Source: Halichondria panicea
Taxonomy: Eukaryota; Porifera; Demospongiae; Suberitida; Halichondriidae
Direction of reading: 5' to 3'
NCBI RefSeq assembly: GCF_963675165.1
Contig: NC_087393.1
Span: 480,002-544,001 of the forward strand
Length of the DNA: 64,000 nt
In this document: positions 47,502-61,000 of the stretch, one piece after another
Layout of the letters: each line of letters begins with the position of its first letter
Position numbering within the stretch: position 1 is the stretch's first letter
Program-made: the position numbers and the translations under genes
The notes under the pieces: model-generated
The model's input: only the letters and a program-made list of their open reading frames with translations
What the model was told of the DNA's origin: nothing
The model's database searches: none

Positions 47502-48047
47502 GCCCTGTATACAAAAAATTAGAACTCGCATTTAGAAAATAACTATGAACAAATTTATCTCCTTGTAGCCTTAGGGTATGTATGTATGGTTATTTCAATT
47601 TTTCCCATTTCGTTCCGTTTTAAGCACTTTGTCTCATTAGGTTGTTGTGTTCGTGTTTGTCATCCGAGTCACTCATGTGTTCAGCCGATCATCAGGTGGT
47701 GTGTATGTTCCTAGGAAAACCTTATTTATCATTATTTTAAATAATTATTAATAGCTGTTTTTTTTCATTTTAGGTATTTAATCATTATTGTATATACATG
47801 TACATTTCCGTTTCAAGTCACTAGAATCTCTTTCAATGTAATGTCATTTTATCAGTTGTCAGTCCCTCCATACGTACATACAGTAACTTGCTCGAAGGAA
47901 AGTTGTTTGCACTTTATAATTATACCAAAATGTATTATTAACCTGTACATGGAATCAAGCCATACGAGTAAAGTACACGGGAAGGAACAAGATAATACAT
48001 GTATTTGCTATAATATTATTGATGAAAATACTAATAATACATTAATT
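47502..48047. other. Convergent 3' region between Unkempt and the formin
   Basis: AT-rich 3' flanks of two converging genes. I see no coding frame, repeat or RNA gene. Confidence 0.6.
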
Positions 48048-51000
48048 TTAGAACAGAGTTTCATGGTCGTAGTCTTGTTTACCGTTTGTTGAGACTTGCT
48101 CTTCATTGTCTCTCAGTTTATCAATACTCGGCTGACGATATCCTGTCTGACGGGTTTCAGGCGGCTGTGGCCACGCCCCTGACTGTACAGCGGGTTGCTT
48201 AGAGTGATCGGTTTGCCGTAATAAATGTCTAAAGTCATGCTGCTCTGGTTCAACTAATTCGACATCTTTCTTTTTCTCAAGTGCTGCAAAATCGATGGAC
48301 TTTGATTGTTGTGTCTTTGCTTCTAGTTCGTGCCTCAGGTCAACATCTTTGTCTTTAGTTCTGCCAAACAGTTTAGAGAGTGACCCTCTCTTCTTGCCGG
48401 GTACCTCGGTGGCTCTCTCTTGAAGCTTCCTCTCTAGCAGGACAACACGTTCCCGCTCCGCCTTGTTCTCTTGGGCTGCCCTCTGTGAGGTGTGGGGGTG
48501 AGGTGAGGTGTGGGGTGAGGGGTGTGAGAGATAGCAATTCAAAAACTCTCTATCTACTGCACTTTTTAGCTGTGAAATTAGACAATCTTTAACTCAGTTC
48601 TGGGCAATCAAAGTTTATATACTCTCGAAACAAACTATTTTCGAGAAAACACAAAGATTATATATAGCCCATGCTTTTTCTTCAAGAATGGAGCATTTAA
48701 ATCCGAAAGTAAATACAGAATGATAGCTACAATATGCATTATGAAAATGCACAATCTTATTTGTGGACGTGTGTGCATTGTACATGTATGTGCACATTTA
48801 GACTAGAACTTCACCAAAACATGTACTGAGAATACCTCAAAATCATCCACAAAAGTTGCAAACGCTCCAAAGAAGTCGTCTATCCTCAACTTGAGTGGAT
48901 CCTCTCCAAAGAAACGCACAGCTGCTTGATACTCTGTCTTCATCTTCCCGTAGAGCTTGAGCAGTGAGTCCATCTCCTTATCCGCCTCCACTAAGAAGGG
49001 CTGGAGAGAGGCTAAGGAAATAGCCGCACAGCTTGGGATGGACATACAAGCTGAACGCTAAAACGAGAGCTAAAATTAATTTGTAAGATGGGGATACTTT
49101 CATGGTTTCTTCGAAATGGTCGTCATCCATTTTCTCTCTTGAGCTGATCTCTAGAATGTCTCGTTGGATGACCTTTAACCCCTGGCTCAGCTCATTCATC
49201 TCCACCTCCAGCGTCTGGCCAGAGACTGTAAAAAAGTTTGCATTATAAAAATAAATGTTTATACTATCCATCCATGCAACTGCTGCTATTTGAAAAACTA
49301 CAGAGTACCCCTCTCTACTTCACTATGGTTACCACACCTCTAGCAGCCTTGCGTATAAAGCTGAGGTCATTAGGAAACTCAAGAGTGTCGGGAAACTTCC
49401 TCTCAGCAGTCCCGGCCACAAAGTGCACCAGAGACGACTTATTGTCAGTTGTACGGAGGTCCTTGAGCTGCATGAGTGGAGGGTGATGGAGACACAAGAC
49501 TGTATGTATGAGTGGCTGTACCTGGGCAAGGTAGCTGATCTTGAATCCGCTGGCCCCACCCACTCGATGGTTACCAGCGTTCATGTAGTTTCCCACAGCA
49601 AGTACGATCTGTAACAGACACATATACCATACGTTAGGTATACATGACAAAATGCTGGCAGAAAGGCAATTTTATTGTACCTCCAATACTTTCTTGAGAT
49701 GTTTGCTGGACTGAAGTTGTATTGCAGCGATGCTGATGGCTTCCAGGTCCTGTGTGTGTGTGTGTGTGGGTGGTGTGTGTGTGTGTGGGTGTGTGTGGTG
49801 GCCCTGTGTGTGTGTGTGTGTGTGGTGTGTGTGGTGTGTGTGACCACCTACAGGTTTTATCTCCTCCACTTTGTCTATGAAATGTAGTTTGAAGACCATT
49901 GCTTTGACTCGCTCCTGATAACATGGAATGGTGCTCATCTGTACAGGGAGGACATTTAATTATTGAATATTCGTACTAACGACATTTTGTACCTCACACG
50001 AGAACCTGTCTGGTATGCTGAGGACCTCTGGGTTGTCATAGTAACGGGTGAAACCCAAACACTGCATAAATTGACCGTTGTTATTATCATGATAATTATT
50101 TGATTACTACATAATTTAAAAAGAGTATCTTTGAACGGCCATAACTTTAGTTTTGTTGGTCCAATAACGTTAATTTTATCATTTTCTGAAAGCTTAGAGA
50201 GAGGCCTTTCAGATGATGTGTTAAAATTGAAAGTGTATTTTGGGACTATTTTGACAAAATACCATGGGCCCCCCGAAAGTGTATTTTGGGACTATTTTGA
50301 CAAAATACCATGGGACCCCCCCCATTCCAAATTTGGGATTTGAGCATAAGCTTTCATGAATCTGAATTTGGACCATCAGAACTCTAGTTACAGAATCAAC
50401 TCTAGTACTTTCAAAATGAAGGCTGCGTCAGGATCTATATACCTCTGTCTTGTCAGGAGCGAATGCCTCGAGCTGCCTCAGGTGTTGCTCTGATAACACA
50501 CTCTCGTCACACTTCAGAACAGCCTCTTTGATCTTGTCGAAAGGAAGTTTCAGATGTCCCAGCAATATAGCTACAGTGTTTGTGTGTGTGTGGGTGTGTG
50601 TGTGGGTGTGTGTGTATGCGTGTGTTAACTATAGTATCAATATTGCTATAAAGCTACAAACGCTCTGCCAATTCTAAATACAACGTACCTACTGCTTAAA
50701 ATAGTAAACTAATACACAGACTAGCTGTCATGATCAGACACTCACAGATATTGTAAGCTTTCCTTGGGTCCAGAACGGTGGGTTGTTTCTTCTTGCCCTG
50801 TCCACTGGTCACCTTTGGCTTACCACTAGCAAACTGTTTCTCCAACTCAAAGTACTCCAAAGCATCCTCCAAACCACTCAACTATGACCAAATATATATC
50901 GTAATTTTCGTTAGTACACATTTGGTATGAACTACCCATTTAAATATTTCGTATTTTAAATATTTGTACAGCTCAGGATAGTGACGTTGAACTAGAAAAA

Positions 51001-54000
51001 TTTCACAGTTTTCATTTTCGTAGGTGCTCTACTGATACGAAAAATATGAAAATTTCCACCATACGAAAATAACCCGCTATACAGTACTACTGAATATTTT
51101 CCAACTATAAACGTACCTCACTCCATATCGTGCCTTCTGTGCCCTGCACCTTTTCCCAGTTAACCCTTTTGAGTTTGTTTGTCTGCCCGTGTCCGCCAGG
51201 GAGTGTGGGCGGTGGTGGAGGGGGTATGGGGATCCCGCCCACTCCAATGTGAGGTGTGGGGGGTGGATTAGGTGGGAGTGGTGTGCCCCCTGGAGTGGAA
51301 TAGACAGAAGTATTTGGCATCCCATTGGACGATGAAGATTTGTCAGCTCCTATTTTAAAGAAAAAGATATGCATATGCAATCAGCACAATCAAACACTAC
51401 ACTATTTTTATTAGCTATAATTTTTATGCCTCTAACACTGCAATCCTTACAATAAAGGGGATGCTTGTCAACCTACCAGCCAGTTACATGTACATACCTT
51501 GAGGGTCTTTCTTCTCCTTTCTCAGCTGCTGAACAACTCTGGATCCAGGACTGCCGATAGTTAAACTGGAACTCTTAGTCGTTCCTTTACCACTTCCAAT
51601 GAACGTGTCTTGCAGTTCCCCATCATGTGACATGTGTAGAAGATCATGTGATGCCCCGTTAGTCCCCATTGCCCCTCTAATTAGTGCATGCCGCTCCTTA
51701 GATGCTTTAGAGGTACCTATAAAATTAAGTTATCATTGGAATTGTATAAAATCAGCAAATTACCTCCTCCTGTTAGCATGCCAGCTGCAATTCTGTCAAA
51801 TTCATTCTGCGCTTCTCCCGGTAAGAGCTGACAAATATAGTGGAAGAGGACGACTTTATTACGATCATTGAGCACATCTCCCAACCCCTCCACCAGGTCT
51901 TGTAGGTTCCTGTGTGGTCATGTGATATTAGATACAGATCATGTGAACATCACATGACTCTCACTGATCTTTGGAGAATTTCCCGAGAGTTTCGATCACA
52001 CTTTGACGATCATCTTCTCCCAAAACTTGCTCCATCTAATAACCAGTTAATCTCACAGCATTAATTACGTAAATTATTACCTTGTCTTTGAAAGCTTCCG
52101 TGTTCTTTCTGACACCACCACCACCTCTGGGGTGAGGAGCCGTTGACCTTACTGACCCCTCCAGTGACTCTAGCGATGCTACGACAAGAGTTGGGCGTGT
52201 CCCACTTCCTCTCAAGAGACGCACAACATGAGAATGGGTGGAATTTCTGCAGGAGGCAATAATATTGATAGTCATAATAATGATTGTATTATTGGTTGTA
52301 TTTTTCAGACCTTATGTCGAGTCCGTTTAGTTTAAGTATTCTGTCTCCTGGGCGGAGTCCCACTCTTGACGCCGCACCCCCTGGGTCCACCGAGCGTATA
52401 AACACAGGACAGTTACCACTGAGGGTGAAACCAAACCCACCGCCACCACGATCCACACACACCACTCTGAGGAGACCACATATTAATGAGATGGAAATAT
52501 AATTTTGTAGCGATACACTTTTCACGAGAAGGGAACACTGTAAATGAAATTGCACGCATGCATGAGACAACCGTCACCTTTCTCCTCCCGTTGCTAGGTT
52601 GGGTAAACTTGACCTCCAAGGTGAACTCCTACAGAAAAAAACATGTTTCTGTATGTGTAGGGAAATACCTCGATACGATTACTTTTGCAACCCATGTATT
52701 TTTGCATATTCGATAAAATTATTTCAATGGATCAGCTCTGAGCTGTACTACATTGGGTCTGTTTTCCTAATGTGTTTGTGTCACTGCTATCTCTATAGGG
52801 TACTAGCTAGTGTGCTAGTACCTTGTCATGGACAATGGTCTGGAGTGGTAGGAGCCAAGGTCATATGACCCACGACGACTAGAGGGGGCAGCACGGTCAG
52901 GAGAATAGGACATGAGCACATCAAAACGTTTGTGATGAGAAGAGAGAACGAAAGACCTGTGTAGAGAGGTGGGAAGGTACAATTATTATTTTTCTTTTTC
53001 AGCGAAAGATTTTGCAGGCCAAATATGAAACAACCTGAAAAAGCTAGTCTAAGAATTGGATCACAAAAAATTAAAAAGTTATGAATATTGTGAATGAGTT
53101 GAGTACTTCAGTTGGTACGAACCTGATATGTGGGAGGAGTCTCCTCTGAATGGGTGTGTCTAGTAGCACGTCGAGGGAGTGTCCTAGACTGTCAATGTCC
53201 CTGTCCTTAGAGTAGAGGCGCAACAGAGTGAGGAGATGAGTCTTCTTCTGATCATCGTCCATCAGATAATAGTTGACCTGTCAGTGCATATGGGAGGAAA
53301 GAGAAGCCACTCTGTACAGTACTAGTGGATAGATAGCAATGCAGCATACTGTATAATTATTATACAGCACACTGTGTGATACATACTGAACGGTAAGGGT
53401 ATGTACATGCGTTATAATCACCAATGCACAAGCTGTATCGGGACTGCTTTTAAAAAGGCTACTGATCCACAATTTCAATTTCAATTTCAGTTACTAGGGA
53501 TGGTTCAAATTAGGTTAGCTGTTTACTTTTGGAAACTTATCCGTACCTTGCTGTGGAAGATTTTTGCTTTATTCGTCCTCATTTCCAGCGTCTTCTTGTC
53601 AGCCCCGCCCACTGCTCTAGCCCCCATGAAGGTGCTGATGTCAGCAGAATGTAGTGGTGAGCGTGGGGTTGTTCCCAGTCCTCCCGCCACCACCATCAAG
53701 TGTAGGACACGCCCACTACTCTTGACACGCTCCAGTACTTGAGACTTAGAACAAAACCTATAGCAGAGAGATGCATAGATCAGTAGATTTTAGTTCCGAT
53801 TCTCTAGCATTTATTGAAAAGATATGCTTTAACGAATTAAAGCTAATTACTAAAAAATGGCTAAAAAAATATTTTCTGAGGATCATACAGTTAATTGTGC
53901 ATCTCATCGACACCCTGATGAACTAGCTATGACAATAATTATGTACCTGACATTCTCCCAGTTGACCTCAAGCAGGAGGTCACCTGACCTGACTCCTGCC

Positions 54001-54572
54001 GTCCTAGCTGAGCTGGGGTAGTCAACAGAGCGTACGAATACAGGGGAACTCCCCCTGAAGGTGAGCCCATACCCACCCTCCTCATCACGTGGTATGGAGA
54101 ACTGTCGTACGCGTGACATGACCACCAGACTGGGCGGTACCTTGCTGGCACATCGAGCATGGTCCACCACCTGTGGGATGAATGGAGGGGCAAGTCAGGG
54201 GAGAGCTTACTTAGGTACCGGTATCTAGATTCAAATTTCGGCATGCCCGGATTAGATCTAAATCATTTTATAGCTAGATCTAGGCAAATTTTGAATCGGT
54301 ATTATTGCATCGTACAGGTGGCAGGGATTACGTGCAAATAGCTAAAAAGCTAGTGGCAGACAATAGATACAATGGTATGTTTTTATACTATAGTCTACCT
54401 CAATCCTGGACCACTCCTCCACACACACACCATCCAGCTCGATGAGAGCGTCCCCTGGTTGCAACCCTGCCTGCTGAGCCGAGCCTCCCTCCTCCACCTC
54501 GCTAATAACCACTGGAGACCCTCCGCTGATGGAGAAACCGAACGCCTCAGGCCAACCTTCGTTTGTCCCCAT
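48048..54572 (-). CDS. GRID2IP: Delphilin-type formin: PDZ, harmonin-N-like, FH1 and FH2 domains
   Basis: The ATG at 54572 gives MGTNEGWPEAFGF, close to the delphilin N-terminus. Exons in order: 54572-54399, about 54171-53947, 53757-53547, 53277-53125, 52962-52818, about 52629-52577, 52466-52312, 52248-52081, 52035-51970, 51912-51761, 51717-51498, 51352-51117, 50882-50746, 50574-50443, 50063-49991, 49938-49855, 49749-49681, 49609-49523, 49469-49340, 49228-49100, 49010-48837 and 48485-48048. Domains: PDZ1 (GGSPVVISEVEEGGSAQQAG), PDZ2 (GGYGLTFRGSSPVFVRSVD), first harmonin-N-like helix bundle (SLGHSLDVLLDTPIQRRLLP), PDZ3 (GGGFGFTLSGNCPVFIRSVD), second bundle (GLGDVLNDRNKVVLFHYICQ), Pro-rich FH1 and FH2 (NKLKRVNWEKVQ, NYMNAGNHRVGGASGFKIS, GQTLEVEMNELSQGL). 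FH2 nucleates and elongates actin filaments. A basic tail follows. Vertebrate delphilin is a postsynaptic scaffold, which this organism would lack if it is a sponge. Confidence 0.9.
50120..50400. repeat. Second foldback subfamily copy in a formin intron
   Basis: It starts tttgaacggccataacttta, has attttctgaaagcttagaga, and ends ccatcagaactctagttaca. Inside, a block of about 46 bp (gaaagtgtattttgggacta, ttttgacaaaataccatggg) is duplicated in tandem. Confidence 0.75.
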
Positions 54573-54768
54573 CTTGTCTGTACAAATGTGGTGCATGAGC
54601 CCCACCCCCACATTTATTATGTGAGATGATCTTTACCAATAACAACACACAGACATTTGATTATAGGTAAGGATCGTCTTTATCATTGACAGGCCTTGTT
54701 TATGTTGTCATGCTATTATAGTAGGGCTGGGGTACGTGCTTGTAATTTAAGGGTAATAAATAAATTCA

Positions 54769-56470
54769 TCATTGACAAGCATAAAACAAAATATATGCAG
54801 TAGAGCTATGGTCAGATAGCGGCGAGAGTAATAAAGAGAGTTCATTTTGAGTCAATAGTTCCACATTTTCATCGTCAAAATACAGCCATGAGTTGCAACA
54901 TCCTTCAGTGTCCTTGTCTAGTGCTTCTTGTGTTGTCTTGACACACTCTAGCATCCTCACACAAACAGTGTAGTGTCCACTCGTACACGATAATCCGGAA
55001 TGAAACACAACTGCAAACAGATCGTAAACGTTTTCTCGACCATTACAATCTTCAGTTGTCCAAGGTTTGAAACTGAGTGCCAATGGAATAGCCACATTGC
55101 CTCCAATCTTATTCACCGTAATGCTTGAAGAATGGCCCCAAGTTTGAGCTGCTGTGAACCTGTTTAAATGGATGGTCATGACTAGTGGCAGCTCACTGAA
55201 CAATAGACCTCGTTCTGCCTCAGTGAATCGGCCGCACTCGTCACAGCGATACTTGTTGTCACCGCGTAACTTTTCTTTGAGCGCAAACTGCGATAGGCAC
55301 CAGGAGAGCGAGTACGGTCCGACAACAGAGGTACCAAAGAACGAAGATGCCATTTTGATCGGACTTGAGGCAGGGGGAAACCCCGGGAAGCCTAAAGTTG
55401 ATACAGGGAGACTGACATCTAGGAATAGCTCTGATCGTCGTGTGGTGTTCTCACACTCAAAACAATGGGTCTCATACGCCAGTGAACCCTGAAAGGTGTC
55501 GGAAATAAAGTTGTGAGGTTGCTTTGTGTTCGAGACTGTTGGGGGGGGTGGGCTGACTCTGGACGGGCCGAAAAATGACTTCAAAGTGCGTACGTGTTTT
55601 CCTTTACCAGAGTTAAGCTTGATATACTTCACTGAACTGCTTAAAGTGGACCACTTTCGTTTCTTTTTCCTGCCACTGTTCGTGAGAGGTTGTAGTTTTG
55701 AGGGCATCATAATTGGAGGGGGTGTAGCAACATTATTGTTATGTGGGGGTACGGAGGTGGTGGTGGGCGGAGGGTTATATGATGCATACGTCTCGTGGAG
55801 ATTGGTGAGCAGGAAGCGAAGCATCTCTTGTGCATCATGTTGAGATTTGTTGTCAAACAGTTGATTCTCGTTCCTGCAATGACAAAGTCTGGTTTAAAAA
55901 ACAGAGGATATAGAATCACCTTAGTTTAGCCATAAATCCGTCAGGTTTTGTAGGGCTGAGGTATGTTACTTTGTTGGAGGGTTTGGAAATGGTCTTTTCT
56001 TTGTAGCTCATTCTTTGCCAAAGCTGCAGCAGAACAAATCAGATCATTACATTTTTTGTAATACAATAAAACAACTTGATTACTTTAGACAACAGAGTAG
56101 AGAGTGAGTCAATGGCTTCTACGTTGTCTTCCTCGTCGATAGGTTGCATTGCTGACTCCATTCTGGTCACACCAGCACCAAAGCCCGGACAAAACCTCAG
56201 TGCTTGTAGCACCGAGTTGACGTAGCAAGTATTGCCTAGGTTGCATAGTCCTGAGAACAGCAGACCATTGGGTAGAGGTGTTTGTATAGTCTCGCTTCTT
56301 GATACGCCCTCTGGCTGATCTTTGGGCAGCTCAATCTCATTAGGGACCAACCTACTGGTGGAGGGGGGTGCTTGAATGTGTGTGTTGCAGCTTGTATCTG
56401 TAGTGGTAGGCTTGAAGGTTAGCTTTCTTTGCTTGAGAGATAGTGGCTTCTTTGGTCGACTGGTCTCCAT
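54769..56470 (-). CDS. USP1: USP1-type ubiquitin-specific protease
   Basis: Three exons: 56470-56084, 56024-55920 and 55874-54769 (about 530 residues). The start METSRPKKPLSLKQRKLTFK is used; an upstream in-frame GTG is not a start. The catalytic Cys box is GLCNLGNTCYVNSVLQALRF followed by CPGF. NKSQHDAQEMLRFLLTNLHE matches the USP1 QHDAQE block. A CxxC pair (CFEC, then CDEC) can hold the fingers zinc. The His box is SGHYTVCVR and the last block is WLYFDDENVELLTQ. In animals USP1 with UAF1 removes monoubiquitin from FANCD2 and PCNA. The protein is shorter than human USP1 (785 residues), mainly in the insertions. A Lys-rich insertion (RKKKRKWSTLSSS) could act in nuclear localisation. The gene lies 197 bp upstream of the formin start on the same strand. 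Confidence 0.9.
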
Positions 56471-56772
56471 TCTTTCTTTGGAATTCCCGGCTTGCACGAG
56501 GTCTCACATGGATTTCATATGACTAAAGGACAACCCTTTTTTGCTAATACTGATTAATTAAATGTGCATCTCTCCGTACGTACGTACCTGTACTACTGTA
56601 GCTAGCTAGTGAGCTAGCGAGCCCTTTACAAGCGTTCGTACGCGGTGACTGAGCTAGCTAAAGTGGACTGCAAGTTGCTCTGGAAGCTACTGGTCCCAAG
56701 AAATAGCCAAGCAAACAGAAACTGGTGCAAACAGTCCTCAGGAAATCAGTACAGCCCACACACTAGTGAAAT
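56471..56772. promoter_or_regulatory. Head-to-head promoter between USP1 and the ankyrin scaffold
   Basis: The two start codons are about 300 bp apart on opposite strands. The region holds cgtacgtacgtacc (about 56577-56588) and gctagctagtgagctagcga. No coding frame is present. Confidence 0.5.
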
Positions 56773-58022
56773 ATGGGGAAGACCACTGAGCTAATGCAGC
56801 TGCTCAAGACGGGCAACTCAGATGCTGCTAGAAAGCTGATTGCCAAGATGAAGAAATCAGGTAAGCTAGAGCTCAATAAAAGCTAACTTGCAGCTGCTAG
56901 CTATCTCACGCTCAGAGGCCTAGGCCAGGGGCTTTTTTGGTGTAGTTCTAAATAATGTCCGATACCGAAAAAGTCTTGTGGGGTCTATTAAGTTATAAGC
57001 TACAGCAAGTATTGCAGTGAGGTTAGCGTAGGAAGTCCGCCTCCTACCTTATCGGAGCATAAATATTTCAATTAATTTGTCAAATTATAATTTGTGGAAG
57101 CTTATAATTTGTACTCTAGTTATAAGCTTGGAGTAGTGGTTTAGAGGGGGTACTTTGTGTTGTCCTTCTGATGGCTGCTACCAAGGCTAAGCTGCATTTC
57201 GGGGATATGCTTTGAGAGTGTCTAGTGATGAATTCGGTAAGCAAATTCATGCTTTTAGGTTAGGTCTGTAGGTTTCAAATATCTATGTGGTTGTAGTCGT
57301 GGTCACCAGTTCCTGCTCCAGGTGTTAGTCATGAGTTATTGAAAATGTTTCGCTAAAAGCGTAAAATAGTTATTTTCTCAATAGCGTATTTAAAGTATGT
57401 CCCTGTGTGTAGAACCACTTTGCATAAGCAAGAATGTTTATAGCCACAATTCGTTGATTGCGTATTGTTTTGGACACCTGGCTGGGAAATATTCCAGGAG
57501 GCACACACATACACACACGTTCATTGTAGGGACTTAGTACCCCTACATTCAACTTAGCACTAATTAGCACGTTGTATTGTGACCAGACATTATAATTATA
57601 TATCCTATGGTTTCTTTACGGAGTACAGAGGTTGCCCAGCAACACAGGAAAAGCATTCCAACATTTAATAGCAGTTGAAAGGCAGGCAATTAGTTGCTCC
57701 ATCTTTAGAGCTGGCTACTGTAGCCATGTTGCGGTGTCCTAATAACATGATAACGTGAGATCTGTGGGTATTCGTTTTGTGTATTCGTTCGTTAACAACG
57801 TGTGGCATTTGCTGATATAATATTCTTTTCTTCCTACAGGTAAGAAGAAGCAGTTGACGAAGGAACTCATTGTCCCTGACGAGTCTGCACACGGGTGAGC
57901 CCCTAGTATTTAACCATTGTTTGGGAATGTGTTTGTGCTGTTTGTTTGTTGTAAAGAGAAAGCTCAGATCATCGCATGTGAATATGGTTATGTGGTTGAC
58001 GTTTCTTTCAGCCCTTTTATGC

Positions 58023-58066
<44 letters not shown>

Positions 58067-61000
58067 GATAGGCTGGTGGTGTGTGCTGTGATGGGCTGGT
58101 GGTGTGTGTGCTGTGACAGGCTGGCGGTGTGGGCGGTGTGTGCTTGTGTGTGTGCTGTGATAGGCTGGTGGTGTGGGCGGTGTGTGTTGAGAGGTCCCCC
58201 TAAGTGGGTATATCAGAGATAGATTATCTGTCCTCATCGTTATTGAAAACAGATCGTATTGTTTATAGTATCACCCTAGCTACAGCTGTGTATAGTCCTC
58301 TCCCTACAGCTGTGTATAGTCCTCTCCCTACAGCTGTGTATAGTCCTCTCCCTACAGCTGTGTATAGTCCCCTCCCTACAGTGATTCCCCCGCTACAGTG
58401 AGCCAGTAACGATGTCTAGAGCAGCTTCCGTACTGACTAGCCTCACTGTTAAGTCAATTCCTCCTAGTAATAAATTATTGCAACTTATAAGTGATTTGAC
58501 CTCTATTTCTCTATATAAACTCTTGCCTTATCAGTCTCCTAGTATTGTTTCTAGGGTACAACATGTGTAGTGAGTGGGCAGCATACCACAAGGATAGGAC
58601 TGCACACAATGACAACCACTGTATGTGCGTGTGTGTGTATATAATATAGTTTTTTTTGGAGCTGTGGTAGTATTTCTTGCAACTGTGTGTATGTGTGTAG
58701 TTCATTCAACTTCCACTGTTATTGCTTAGAGGGTTTGTCAACAATGGCTCTCTCTTAGGGCAGCTGCTGCTAGTGGTGTCCCTTGTATGGCTGCCAGTGT
58801 CAACACAATGTCAAGACATCCTTAGTTTGGGTAGCCATCTCACCTTATACAGTGTACTGTGTGTCACGGCTCGTTGCTTCTGCATGGGCTTAGTTTTGAC
58901 TAGAGGAAAGTTTATTTGAAAATAAGAATGTACTAAAGTACTCGTTATTGACCTAAAATTCCTTTCTTTTATACTTGTACCTGCTGGCATTTTTACAGCT
59001 ACATGTAAGTTAGTGTAGACATTGATGGTAGTCCTTGATTTCTACAACTGTCTATAGTAGTATAACCATACATGCTCAATATCGCTGCTCCTGTATCAAC
59101 CACCCCCCCCCCCCCACAGGCAAACTGTGATGCACTACTGCGCTGCTCTCAACTTTGTGGAGTTTATCCATGAACTGGCTGACCTGGGCGCTCCTATAGA
59201 CTCACTGGACGAAAGAGGTACCACTCAGTTTAAAACTACCCTCGAAAAGAAAGGAGGCCTATCAGAGGCTCTGTGTGAAAATTAGAAAATCTGTGCTTGT
59301 AAAAATGTATATTGTACTTATTGTACTTGTATTGTGTGCTATATTTCAATATCTCATGCCCTCCCCCTGTTGACAGGGTTCACTCCGCTGCACCTTGCGG
59401 CAGGGTCTGGGCGTACCAGTGCTGTGCAGGCTCTGCTGGGGAAGGGGGGAGATCCCAACGTGGCCAGTCACAATGGCGACACACCTCTCCACCTGGCCTG
59501 CTCTGGAGGGCACACATCCACTGTAAGCCAGTGTGTGTGTGTGTGTGTGTGTGTGTGTAGTGGGTGGGGGTCCATTTTGTTCAATAGATGTCTTTCCTCA
59601 TCATAAGCTTACCCTCTCCCTTGATAATATTTTGATATCATTTTTATGTGTGTATATAACACCTCGTCCCCTGCTCTTCAGGTGGAGGCTCTGATAGCCA
59701 GTCAAGCTAATGCCACAGGGTTCAACGTGTCTGGCCACACCCCCCTGGACCTGGCCTCGGAGCATGGTCATGCTAATGTGAGCGACACAATGCGTATTGT
59801 TTTATTATCACAACGTGTTATAGCCTAGTCCATTTGCCTAGCAACCTTTTTAATGATATAAGTGGGCATAAGGGGGGGGTGGTATTGAGTGTGGAAGGCA
59901 ACTAGGGGTGGTGGTATTGAGTGTGGAAGGCAACTAGGGGTTGTTGGGTGGTGGTATTGAGTGTGGAAGGCAACTAGACTGCATATCAGCTGTATGGCTA
60001 TTGTAATTATAGTTCCCTGTGAAACATGACATGTACAGCTTGTTAAGTAAGTTGTAGTCAAACATGTGTTATGTAAACGTGTCATGTACACACTGTACAG
60101 TACTTCCTTATGTTGGCCGGACACTGTGTTGTGTTGTGTTTGTGTATAAACAGAGCGACCCTTAGTATGCTCAGCTGTACTGTATATTACACAGTATACC
60201 AGTCCCAACAGTGACCCACCCACCAACAGTGTATGCTATCAGGTTTCAATGTTGACACAGGATGCATGGGTGGGAGTGTACTACTGAGAAGCAAGCTATT
60301 CTGTTCTATGGTTTAGTTGTTAATACATTTGTTGTCGTGGAAATGTTGTTAGCTTACAATAGAAAGTTGACTGTGTGTGTTTGTAGAGATCGCCCACTCA
60401 ACAGCTGTTGCTATGGAGACACTGTACCTCCATTGTAAGAACAGCATATGGCCCAGCATACAATGCTAATTGCTTTTTCAATACCTTATTTTTGTACATG
60501 TGTAGCTGAGAGACAATGACAAAATTAATGGAATTTAGACATAAAATGAATGAACTCTTGTTAAGAATAATAAAGCTTGTGCTATAATAATCGTTTATAC
60601 CCCCCCACACACACACACCACACACACACACACACCCCCACACACCACACACACCACACACACCCACACACAGGCGGTGACAATGCTGCTACGCTCTGGC
60701 CAGTTCTCACAGTCGTACCTCCAGAGGTCAGACATACCTCACACCGCCCTCATCCTCGCCGCCAAGTCAGGGCACAACGAAGTCATCGGGATACTTGTCA
60801 AGCACGGGTTCGATGTCAACAGGAAGCTACCTGGCGCTAACGGCAACTCGTTCCATGAGGCAGCTCTGTACGGCAAGGTGGAGACTGTCAAGTACTTGCT
60901 CTTGGTGAGATTGAATCGTAGGAAGTGTAACACTATAGCATTGCTTGAAATATGGCCATTGGAGTGGGTGGGTGGCTACCTTTGACTGCCAGAGATAGGA

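Noticed and set aside
57665-58237. 190-codon minus-strand open frame
   Set aside because: It is made largely of Thr/His/Pro from a CA-rich repeat and lies over exon 2 of the ankyrin scaffold on the other strand.
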